From assembly GCA_034509425.1 (NCBI GenBank), contig JAVTVJ010000075.1, positions 1 to 64,000 on the forward strand: a stretch of DNA of 64,000 nucleotides, read 5' to 3'. Below are positions 53,656 through 64,000 of this stretch, one piece after another; position 1 is the stretch's first letter, and each line of letters starts with the position of its first letter. Origin of the DNA: Eopsaltria australis. Lineage: Eukaryota > Chordata > Aves > Passeriformes > Petroicidae. The notes under the pieces were generated by a model, which did no database searches, was not told where the DNA came from, and saw only the letters and a list, made by a program, of their open reading frames with translations. The position numbers and the translations under genes were made by a program.

Positions 53656-54869
53656 GTGATGATGTCAAAGAGCCTCTTAAGTTCCATGCTGCAGTAGATA
53701 CTGAATGTTTGAGATTGCTGATGGGCTGTTTTGTAGATCATTATCTTTGTAGCTTCAAACAATGTTTTGGTGTAGTGCTCCTTTCCAGATATTTTGCTTC
53801 AAAGATACCTCAACCATTTATTTTTTCTTAGCTTTAGGTTCTTCCTGGATTTGCATAGCCCCAGTATTCTCCCATTTGAATTTAGAGGTTAGAATTTGCT
53901 CCAAGATATTTGTGGAGTAGGTTTGTACTGAAGTGGAACCTCTTTTAATGGTAAAAGTAGCTCAGGCTTAATCTGTGGCTGAAAGAACAGCATGAGCATC
54001 AACGACCAGTGCTGATTCTATGTAATCCTAAATGTAATACCTCGTTGCTGTAAGGCAGAAGAGGTTCAGAAGAGATAGTTTTGTTTGATTTCTTTTAGCC
54101 ACAGAGATTAAACAATCCAATTGAAAATGTTTATAGAATAAAGCAGTAACTAAAATGTTGCCAAATTAAGGGAATAGCCCAAGATTTTGTAGTAAGTTTC
54201 ACTGATTTTGAAATCTGATGACATTCTAGGTAAAGAGAGTTTGGCTCTCAAAAAATATCATGGTTAATGGAAAAGCATCCCCCTATAAAAACAGTGTTCA
54301 AAAGCCAAAGTTCGCATAGAAAAGTAAAACAGAACCAAAACAAGCAATCTCCCAAAGAAACAAAACAAACAAACAACAACAACAAAAAAAATCCCACAAT
54401 TTCCTCCCTAAAATAAACTTAAAAAATAACCCCCAGCCACAATCCTGTGATGTTGTTAACAGCCCCATGGGGTCACTGCCACTGTGTTTCAGCTTGACAA
54501 GTAAAAGATAAGTGGTTTTCACACCATATTGGACTTCAAGCAGTGTTGCTCACGGGCCAGGGCAGAATGGAGGTCACTGCTCTAGACTATACCTTGAGAC
54601 TTCTGTAGGCCCAGACTAAGCCTTTTCACCAGAAATAGAGCTAATAAATCTTGCCCAAAAAGACTAGCGAGTTTCTAACATTTTACCTTCCCTTTTAAAC
54701 ACAAGATCATGAAAAACACCTAAAAATTCATTACAGGCAAGTGGATTTTAATAATTTGTGCAGTGCAAAATGTGGAGGAGATCTGTAAACTTCTTCCTTC
54801 CTACCACTGTTCATGTATTTGATGCATTTCTGTATCTGTCCCGAAGGGTCTGCACATTATCTATTGAGT
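53656..54869. other. Noncoding stretch, no gene seen
   Basis: Contains an A/C tract at 54354-54391. The minus frame at 54298-54522 runs through that tract and is Phe/Cys-rich low complexity. Nothing else is recognised. Confidence 0.65.
54354..54391. repeat. (AAAC)n/(AAC)n low-complexity tract
   Basis: AAACAAAACAAAC changing to AACAACAAC and an A8 run. Simple repeat. Confidence 0.75.
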
Positions 54870-55012
54870 GACCCCGAGACTGGCTCAGCTGGTTAGAACA
54901 TGGTGCTAAAACCATCAAGGTCAGAGGTTTGGTCCCCATATGGGCCATTCACTTAAGAGCTGGACTCAGTGATGCTTATGGGTCCCTTCCAACTCAGAAT
55001 ATTCTGTGATTT
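54870..55012 (+). mobile_element. tRNA-Ile-derived SINE with CR1 tail (TguSINE1-like)
   Basis: The head (54870-54947) aligns with tRNA-Ile through TGGCTCAGCTGGTTAGA, TGGTGCTAA, CAAGGTC and the closing GGGCCA. The A box TGGCTCAGCTGG (54881-54892) matches the polymerase III consensus. The B box GGTTTGGTCCC (54926-54936) differs from tRNA-Ile at two positions. The anticodon stem still pairs, with loop CTAAAAC. The tail (CTGGACTCAGTGATGC, GGTCCCTTCCAACTCAGAAT, ATTCTGTGAT) is a CR1-type 3' end, so mobilisation by CR1 is expected. This composition is that of the songbird TguSINE1 family. A weak TTGAG direct repeat flanks it (54864-54868, 55011-55015). Confidence 0.88.
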
Positions 55013-58000
55013 GAGCAACTTGTATCATAATTTTGGACAAGAAGAGGTTAGGAGAGGGTGAGAAATTAGCATCAGAGAAGACGCTGGTGCCTTTCTCATT
55101 CGTTTCAAAGTGGATTCCCAACAATAAGTGAGAGGTGTCAGTTTGGACTTACTAACATAGATGTACCTGAGAGTGTTGCATGATTCTCCTTTTTGAGAAC
55201 TTGACTAAACAAACCATTCTCAAAATGTTTAATGAAACACTTGGGAGCAGTGTGAACACACAGTATTAACAGAATTCACCTGCCATAATACTTGATGTTG
55301 CACTGAAAATTTATTTTGAAATTGTTTTTTTTTAGCAGGCATCAAAATGATACATTGAATTTTCATTTATGGGTGCTAGCTGACTTTAATTTCAAATAAT
55401 GCAGAAGGTAATTGCAAACAAACTCTAGATTCAGAGCTTGAAGATCAGACTAGATCTTCAAAGAAAATTCATATGGTTTGGTTTACTGTCAATATATAGG
55501 TTTCAATGGATTTCTAAACTCTCATTTCGAGATGGAAGTGCCCTTACTGTGACCCTCTCTATCAGAAAAATGTTCATTTGCAGTGAAACATATGGTTTTC
55601 TGACTTTTGGAAACAAAATTAAAATTAAACTTTCTGTAGTCATATTTTATTTTAATTTTTGAACTTTAGAGATGTGGAAATTTCACAGGAAGTCCCCCTC
55701 AGAATTTATGATACTACCGATATTTGGGATATTTTTTTTTGTGTAGCTGCAAAATATTTAAAAAGATTCCCTATAAAAATCAGGAAAAATAAGTGGGGAA
55801 AGTCAGGTTTTATGTGCAAAGTATAGCATCAACGTCTCCTGATAGATCATATTAGGAATTTTTATCAGCATGTGGTGGACTTCAGAAAAGAAAATCTTAA
55901 GAAACAGCAAGAGAAGACATTATCATCCATTCAATATTTTGGAAGGCTGTATTATTTTTGTTTAGTTTACACTTCACATGTAAATAATAATACACTTACA
56001 ATTTTTGCTGGCTGAGAAATGTTCCTCAGTGTCATCTGATTTTAAAACATTAAATCCTCATCAGCAGTTTGAGGAAGAAGTGAAATTTAAATCATTCAAA
56101 TCAGAAGAGCAAAATATTTAAAACACCAATCATGTAAATGCATACCTTAAGTGTGCTGTTTATAATATCCTAATGTCACAATGGACATCAGCATTAAAAA
56201 TTTGCCCCTCTATCACAGACCCTTACAAAAGTAGGACATAAGGCAGTGTGGCTGCAGTGAGCAGTTGAATACCACTGTGAGTTCTTTGCCTACATTTCTA
56301 CCTTTCCTCATCTGGAGGCTCCAGACTGCATCTATTGGCATGATCTCTGAGACTAAAACAAGTGCTTTTCCAATTTAGAAAATATTATAAGGGGTTAAAT
56401 GAGTGACCCTGTTTGCATCACAAGGGAAATGCTTGGAAAGGTGTCATATTTTATATAAAAACATTAGTCCTTCTTTATCAATTTGTGCTCCATTGTACCC
56501 TTGCAGCTTTGACTTAACCATCAAGTCTTTTCAAAAATAAAGACAGAAAAGAAAACCAAAATACTGAATAATCTCTTCTATTTTTTAGCTTTAAATAAAG
56601 AGCAGAAAAAATAGTGGCAAAACTATCAATTCTAAGGTAATCACAAAATGTTGTGATGACAAGCCCAAGTGCTTAGTAACAAAGGAACGCATAAGAATAG
56701 AATCATATACATGGTGTGTGTATATTTAAGAGTCTTGTATCAATCAAGGGATTGATTTCAGTGACTTCACTTCTCACTGAGGACCTGGACACTACCCTTC
56801 AGCTGGACAAAAGCTGCAGCACTGGATCTCATGCTGCTGCTGCATATCTGGACATCACAACATACGCTGGTTGCTCACTGTTATCCACAATTAAATAGCT
56901 GCAAAGCAGCTAATCTCACTCTACAGGGAGTAATTAATGTACATTAATGCCTAACCTTCATTATCCAGGATAACCATCTCCTTTCCTGACAGTTTATATG
57001 TGACAGTTTAGTCATCTGAGTTCCATTCATTCTCACAGCACACATTCAAGTTACAGTACTTGAAACTAAGTTGAATCCTAGGAATGATCCATAGATGGTT
57101 TGAATTCCTGCCAAAGATAATACATCTTATGAGGAAAAGAGGGAAAGAAAAAACCAGCACAGAAAAGCAATAAAAGAATAAGCTTTATGGGAAGAGCAGC
57201 CTCTTTTCCCATAAATGATGAATCAATCCCTTATATTTGTGATAATCAATACCATGGATCCTCTTCATGTCAAGGTAAAAAAACCTCCAAGTTGGTAAAG
57301 AGACAAATCATTATTAATTCATTCATTTCAATAACATTAATCATGACAAACTAATGTGATATTAATGTGGCTGTAATATGTACTTCCATAGATAGGAATT
57401 TCACTGTAATATAGGAATTAACTACTGTACCATGGTTTTAAAGAGTTATGTAAATTGATAAATAACACTGAAAAGCTTTTTAAATAGGGGTAGGCATGAA
57501 TCTATTGACATACTCTGTTCTGGTGGAGACGGGAGGGTGCCCACATCCTGCTCCCATGCCCACACTTGCAAGTATGTTAACTCTCTGCTTTGCATTTTCC
57601 ATGAGTTATTGCCTACAGCAACAGCCAGTCAGCTTTTCAATATTGTGGTCCTGTTCCAGGAAATATTGATGTGGGAGATTAGTAGTTCTGGGAATGGAAT
57701 CAAAGCTGTGATGATGCTCACTGGTGCCTAGGAGGAGTTTGGGAGTCATGTGTGCAAATGGTTCTCTGAACACCCTTGCACAGAGAGGGAGGGGAGAGCT
57801 TCCCAGATATGCCTCCCATGAGAATCTTCAAAACTGACTTCTGCCATATCGTTATGACATGGGTAATCATTCAAAACAGACACATCCTATGTGACCAGTT
57901 CTTGAGTCTGGTCTGGGGGACTTAGACAATAGAGCAGTGTCTTCTCCTTCCAGAGCCTTTCTCACTCAGCACAGCACTGTGTTTAACAAGGATTTTCGGC

Positions 58001-59274
58001 CCTCTGCTGAGGCTGTCAGCAGTGCTGAGAACCAGGTGTTAATGGACAGCAGTCCAATGAAGGAAATGGAAAACTGTAATATCAGAATGCATAAGTAAAA
58101 CAATGAAACAAACATAGTTAACGACCTTTCTACTTTAGCACTGTATAGATCCACTGTATCTCTAATCTCACCTAACATTTATATTCCATGGAAAGGTGTA
58201 AAACTCCAAGATGATGATGAAAATTCCACTTTGAACAGTGAATTGTACTAAACTTCCAGTAGTTCTTTTAAATCAATATTTCCATGAGTGTATGATTCAA
58301 ATTACCTGTAGAAAAGATACAGTTTTCTAGTATAGTCCACGTTTTCTTTGAAAAAACATTGCCAAAAATGCAAAACTGCACATTGCCAAATATATTGAAT
58401 GTATTTGGGCTACAATTAGTATTTTTCCCAAGAAAAAAATACTGCTATTATGCTAAAATACTCTATGTTCCATTAAAAATATTTATTTTTAATCTGTAGG
58501 GTTAATAAATTTAGTCTTCTAGAGATAGGCACTATCATAGCATTTCAGTGTTAGAAGTTAAGTTAGTTCTGTAACTGTGCTTGGAAACTCAAAACACCTG
58601 TTACTGTTTTACTAAAGATCCCATATTTATGCTTCCTTTGGATGAACAAGTTTCAGTGCAGTAATGAGCTCGGAGCAGCACAAACTCTATCTCTGGGTCT
58701 GCAGTTCTGCAGTCTTGGTTCATTTCTGTAGACACATTATGTAGACAGAGCACCCAGAGTGAACCAGTTTTTCTAGAGTGTATTAGTCTCAATGTTTTCT
58801 GTCCACCCCAATGTCTGTTGTAGACTAATCTGAAATATTTTCAGGGCAAACAAATACAACTATATCTAGTATGAACTATCAGATTTTGCATCTGACAGTT
58901 TGTTGCTCCATTCAATGCAGCAGTGAAGCAGTCTGATCTGCTTTGGTAACTGGAAGCAAAAATTATCATATTTTTAAAAATATTTTGGAAATTCTCTCTG
59001 CCCTCCTGTAATATGGGATCATTTTTCAGACCTCTGGATTTTTTTTTATTCTTTAAAATCCAAAAATGTACATAATTTGCAGATTTGTTTTATTTAATAT
59101 GGGAAGGCAAGGGGGGAAACAATGATTGCACAAAGTTAAATGTCATTAATATAATTTGGAGCCATCAACAATATTTGTACCCAATTAAAGCCTATTACCA
59201 CAAGAGATTCTTCCAACTGTACTTTTAATTAGCAAAACTATTAATGACTTCTGTACCTTAGCTGCTTATCGTAA

Positions 59275-59286
59275 AACCGGTCGGTT
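59275..59286. promoter_or_regulatory. Grainyhead-like near-palindrome
   Basis: AACCGGTCGGTT is a near-palindrome with a grainyhead-type AACCGGT core and a nearby CpG (TTATCGTAAAACC) in otherwise CpG-free DNA. GRHL/CP2 factors bind AACCGGTT-like sites. Actual binding is inference. Confidence 0.25.
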
Positions 59287-61575
59287 AAAACTTCCTGACT
59301 TCCATCTTTTGTCTGTCCTGTCTGATAACCCTCTGGGAAAGCACTTTTTATCAGTGCATAATACAATAGAACCTAGATCATGGCTGACATCTTTACTGAG
59401 ATCCTATCAAATGGTCATAAGCAATTACTCAAAAGGAGCATCTTCAATGAATAAGATTTGTGATAAGCTGAGAAGGTTAATATTTCTGTCAAGAGCATAG
59501 ATATCTATTCATTGCATAATCTGGATCACCACAGAAATACCTCAATATTATTCACAACAGAAAAAGAAGAGACTTTTGAAAGTATTTTTGTTAAAAATCT
59601 CTGGTAAATTATTTTCTTCAAGCTTCTGAATGGTTCTGTAACATTAGAGAAAGTTATTCACCTGAAGATAAAGGGGCACAGTAGACATGGGTTAAAATTT
59701 GGCTCGTCTTAAATATCATTTTAGCTTCAAGAAATGTCTCTTTCATATACCTGTGATATTAATTTAAAGTTATTTTGATTTACTCTATTACAAACCAGAA
59801 GAAAGAAGACATAGTAATTTTAAGAATGTTTGATGTTTTATCAGGGGCTATTTAAATTGATGGAGGTAGCTTGAAATAATTCATTAATATTATAATGTTG
59901 ATTTTCTTTCTGTTAGCTGACTACTTCTCTTCTTCTTTTAAAACTATGACAGACACATGAAGATAATAATAACAATGGATCACTTATTGTTCTCTCACTT
60001 CCATTGTTTTGGTTTCAAGTATTTTAACAATAGACATGATTTTCAGTATGTTTCTGATACAATGCTGGAATTGAAAAAAAAGAGAGGATAAAGTGAAGGT
60101 CAGTAACTACTATTCTCATAATAAATCACAGGCATCTTATATTTTAACCATGTCTTGAATTTTCCTAGCAGATAAATTGGGAATTTTCTTTTTTTTTTTA
60201 GAAACAAGTCCAAAATATAACATTCCTGAAAGCACTCAGAAAGCCTCCAAATCTCTTGACGATACCCAGAAACATGGTGTTTCTTGGTTTGTTTTCTTTT
60301 TAGAAATGGAAAAATAATTATAAAGCATATTGTGCTAATAAATCAAAAAAGGCGCTTGAAATAATCTCATAAAATGTTATGGCTTAAATAATGCCCTTCA
60401 TCAGTATTCTTTGTTTAACATTTTATGTTTATTGATAAATGAAGATGCATTTAAATAATTCAAACAAAACATTAGCTGCAAGCAAGGAATTAATAATTGA
60501 TAGGACTGGAAGGGCTTTTTTTCACTTGGGAAATAGATAATATTAGCTTAATGTGGGGTTGTAGGAACAGAGGAAATGTAATGGATCTGCCTGCTTTAAA
60601 CTGATGATTGTTATTGTGGTCTGAAAGTTGCTACAAAGGCAAAAGCAGGACAGCTCTGTACCGGCAATAGATTTCACTCATAGGAGCTGACAAGGCAAAT
60701 TGTGGTTTGATATGCCAGATTTATACAGGGGAGGGGATCTCGTAAACTTAACATACGCTAAAGTAAAAAACATACATGTTGTTAAACTTGCGTTTGAGAA
60801 TTTTCAAATGGCAAAACCAAACCAGTTTTGGAGTCTAAAAATGTTTGGGGTTTTATCACCTCCATTTCATTTCTTATGATTACCTCCATCCAGTGTTTTT
60901 TCTAAGTCAGGGATCCACTAATAAGGATATTGTATCACAGAAGCAAATGCATTCTAGAGGATCCTCAGAGGAAGACCATTTAGTCTAGAAACACTCATCG
61001 TAAGATTTTATTTATGTTTGCTTGCAAAGATGCCAAACTCTTTCAGCTGCGCATTTGAACAAGGAGATGTAGAAAAAGCTTTGTCAGGTCCTCTCTTAGG
61101 AAGGAAATTTCTGCTGGTGATCCTCAGGTGGTGTCTGTGATAGCAAAACCCACAGAGTTACCTTCAAATCAGTTGTACAACTCCCATTTCCATTTGCTCT
61201 TGGAGGTATAAGATTTATGGTGATTTGAAAATCTACCAAATGATATTTTAATTTCTATATGGCATTTGTGAATCTACAATCCAGACATTCATTTTACACT
61301 CTAGCAACCAGAATTTGCATTTGTGCATGTAACCGACTTTTGACTTCATTATAGTTTGATATGCAGGAGAAAATTTAAAATAAATTTTTAAAAATATTGT
61401 ACCATAAATTATGATAATTTCATAGATGTTAATGGCCCAAAAACATAAAATTAGTATTCTTGAAATCAAAATATTTTTGACAGTCATAAACAAGAATATA
61501 AAAGTGTAATCTGATCTGAAAACCAATAGCATTTTTCAGGTTTCAAAAGTAAGTTCGAAAGATCCCAACCTTATT

Positions 61576-61604
61576 GATCATGACTACTAGATCATGACTA
61601 CTAG
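61576..61604. repeat. 14-bp tandem duplication (2 copies)
   Basis: GATCATGACTACTA occurs twice back to back, perfectly, followed by one further G. It looks like a recent slippage or end-joining duplication. Confidence 0.85.
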
Positions 61605-62799
61605 AAACCATGCCATTATGATACCAGTGTTTTACTAACAGGTATTGCTAGAACAGCCAAACACTTCTAATAAAAGTATTAAATAGAACATTCTTCATTA
61701 CTTAAACCGTTGTATCTTGTGTCATCACTTACTAAAGATGAATGTGCCATATTACTGAAAATGAACAGTTGTGTTTTCTACCTATTTTCTGCAGGGGTAA
61801 ATGGTCATAAAGGGATCAAGGCAGTGAAGAATCAAGTTCTGTATCTCTAGTTATGTGTGCCAAGTTCATACCTGAACATCTCCCAGAATGGGTTTTCTGA
61901 AGCAGACAGATTGTAAGCCTGCACAAAATTGGTTTCAGAAATGCAAATGGGAGAAAGCAGCTTTGTTTTCCAGCCATTGCAACACTCGACATGACATTTA
62001 GATAGACTTGCTTGCATTGACAGTAGGCACATATGTCTACTATTTTGTTTTAAAATATATGTATTGCTTTTAATAACAACATTACAGCTGTTCACAAAAT
62101 GACGCCTCTAGACAGAAGCACTACAATGAAAAAAGAGTATCAACAGAAGGACTGTATCTGCATGCAACTCTACAGTTGCCAAGAAATGAAGATATAACAT
62201 ATGGTCATTTTGTAAAGGTGAGCTGAACAAAAAACAAGCAGCAACCTAGCCAATTTTTGTCATTTGAATTCTCCTGTTCAAAACCCAATTTACTTTCATA
62301 TGACTCTTGCTAATTTGAATGATACATTTATTAAAATATGATACACCGAGCCTTGCAACTGGGAAAACAATTTAAAAATGAATTTGTGGAATGGTACGTT
62401 GCCAATTTTTCACTTGTCTAGAGCTATCCTTTAAAAATTAATGTATAATTTTGCAGCAGAATAATCGAATGCTATTAACAGCTTGCTAGTGTGAAGAGAG
62501 GAAGTTGTAACTTATATTAAATATCCCACTGTTGATATGCCTATGAATGTCTTCCCTTGATTTATCTGTTTATTGAACTGCCTTGGAATGGCCACTTCTC
62601 ATAGGAATGCATGGGGGAATGTTAACATAACCCAAGACTCTTTGATAATCTTTCTGGACATCACCCAAAAAATGACAAGATTTAGGGAAAAAACTGATAA
62701 GCTTGGAAATGTTTCATTTCCCACCGTAGCAATTTATAGACTCTGTAGGGAAAGTGTGGGCTCCAGACAAGCTGCTGTTTGAGGCAACATCACTGGTTT

Positions 62800-62960
62800 T
62801 GTACCCAAATAGCCAACAAAAATGCATAGTTGCGTGGGTTCTTTTCGTCAACAGAAAAAAACCCAACAGATCCGTGATCTAATTCTGCTTACTGATAATG
62901 AACATATATATCTTTGGCTCCCCGAGCGCCTTAGGAAAATGACAGGAAGGAAGCTTTTTT
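62800..62960 (+). promoter_or_regulatory. CpG-retaining block, possible element or exon
   Basis: CpGs at TTTTCGTC, GATCCGTG and CCCCGAGCGCC lie in a CpG-poor setting. A frame from ATG at 62822 to 63037 (71 codons, containing HIYLWLPERLRKMTGRKLF) crosses it, and an acceptor-like TTCTTTTCGTCAACAG precedes the block. I recognise no family. It could be regulatory, an exon or chance. Confidence 0.2.
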
Positions 62961-64000
62961 TCACTTACAGCACGATATCCCAAGCTGCTCTTTCCTTTCT
63001 TTTTTTGCTATTTCAGATTTCTTTGCAGATGCACTGAAAAGCCCCATTCATGCAAGGTATTTTCTCAACATTTCCTCTCCTATTATCTACTTCCGTATGT
63101 TCTACCTGTCCACAAAGGCAGAACCTTTACAAACAGTACCCTAAATTTATATATGTTTTAGGGACTATGAAATCTGCCTGTGCCTAGAATAGAAGGCATC
63201 ACTTTTCCAACTGCCTTAAGACTTTTATTATTTAAACTATGTTATACAGAGAAGTTACAGGTACTTGCTTTGTTTTCAATGCATTTCAGCTCTGTCCTTA
63301 CCAAGACTATAATGAAGGGCAAAAATACAATGCAAAATTTTTTAGTCACAGCTAAGAGTTATGGTGTTTGTTAGCAAGACCCAGGTGTTACTTGGCCAGC
63401 AGAGCTGGATTAATAAACTCCTCATGTCTTTATTGCACCTGAATTCTCAAATCTCCATTCCTGTAATACAGGTTTAAATTATTAAAACAATGTAGGAATT
63501 TAAAAGCAAAAAATCTATAGAACTAGAAGAACTGTACATTCCATTTCCCTAGCAAAACTGCTGCAGCCAGTGTTATTTGCACAGAAAACTTGAGCACAAA
63601 GGTTAACTTAACACATTAAACTGGAAAGAAATCTATCAGGCAGGAAAAATAATTGTCACCCCAGCTCTGTCTCAGTCCTGATGAAAGATGAGAACCTGTG
63701 AGAGACAAATGCCTGTCTGCATTTCAGAGCAAGCTAATTTCCATGAAATGTCAGTGGCTGTGGCAGGGTTTCTGCCCTAACTACTGTCACTGTTTCAGGC
63801 TCCAGAGCCAATGCCCATGTAAAACTCTAGATCATCACACTTGCTGATGGTCAGAGTGAGAATAAGATTTGTTAATACTGGTAAACACTTGAATCTGGGT
63901 CAATAGGACAAAGCAGTGGGAGGGCTGTGAAAAAACAGGACTCACTAATTAGGACAGTGCTCAGTTATCCCCATCTAAGAAGAATCTTTTGGTTTAGGAT

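Larger units (their letters stand above)
55013..64000. other. Noncoding AT-rich stretch, no gene seen
   Basis: No recognisable gene. Frames at 55438-55662, 61248-61532 (minus, 94 codons) and 61847-62095 (minus) are low in information and unmatched. Local structure: a 14-bp tandem doublet at 61576-61604; CpG-retaining blocks at about 59200-59340 and 62800-62960; homeodomain-like AT words at 57320-57380 and 60320-60490. The GC-richer patch at 57510-57830 is unclassified. Confidence 0.65.

Noticed and set aside
53508..53831. 107-codon plus-strand frame as a complete gene
   Set aside because: No recognised family, and its ATG lies upstream of an acceptor-like site in AT-rich DNA. Only the inner 105 bp is kept, as a possible exon.
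54870..54947. A functional tRNA-Ile gene
   Set aside because: The acceptor stem is broken, the anticodon is no longer Ile, and a CR1 tail follows directly, so it is a SINE head.

Overview
This window looks like AT-rich, CpG-poor vertebrate nuclear DNA, most likely from a passerine bird. The clade call rests on repeats. There is a tRNA-Ile-headed SINE with a CR1-type 3' end (TguSINE1-like, 54870-55012), a CR1 3' end (21625-21754), and three solitary LTRs of the bird ERVL-like type that carry the shared module CTGACCAAAGGGATATT. No bacterial, viral or plasmid gene organisation is present.

I found no recognisable protein-coding gene. All open frames are short (at most about 117 codons), lie on both strands, often overlap, often need a non-ATG start, and resemble no family I know. 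The sequence is best read as intergenic or deep intronic DNA. A multi-exon gene with short exons, or a lncRNA, cannot be excluded by eye.

Layout: 1-11.5 kb is plain noncoding DNA with one conserved-looking block at 8.7-9.06 kb. An old antisense CR1/L3-like remnant lies at 11.54-11.71 kb, and a degenerate interstitial telomeric array at 12.73-12.89 kb. 13-21.6 kb is noncoding, with a candidate regulatory block at 19.12-19.50 kb. A CR1 3' end sits at 21.6 kb and a minus-strand solo LTR at 23.7-24.2 kb. 24-42 kb is unremarkable apart from simple repeats, a short CR1 scrap and one conserved-looking block at 38.4-38.7 kb. 42.3-45.2 kb is the densest part: a GC-richer, CpG-retaining block with an acceptor-like 5' edge, then a plus-strand LTR with an intact TATA box, then a minus-strand LTR. 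45.7 kb holds an inverted repeat and 48.4 kb a 28-bp minisatellite. A possible short exon lies at 53.55 kb and the SINE at 54.87 kb. The remainder is noncoding with a few CpG-retaining islands (59.2, 62.8 kb).

I did not find a convincing undescribed biological system. The best leads are the possible exons or conserved noncoding elements at 42336-42552, 53551-53655, 8690-9060 and 19120-19500, and the hairpin at 45744-45818. All of these need comparative or RNA data.
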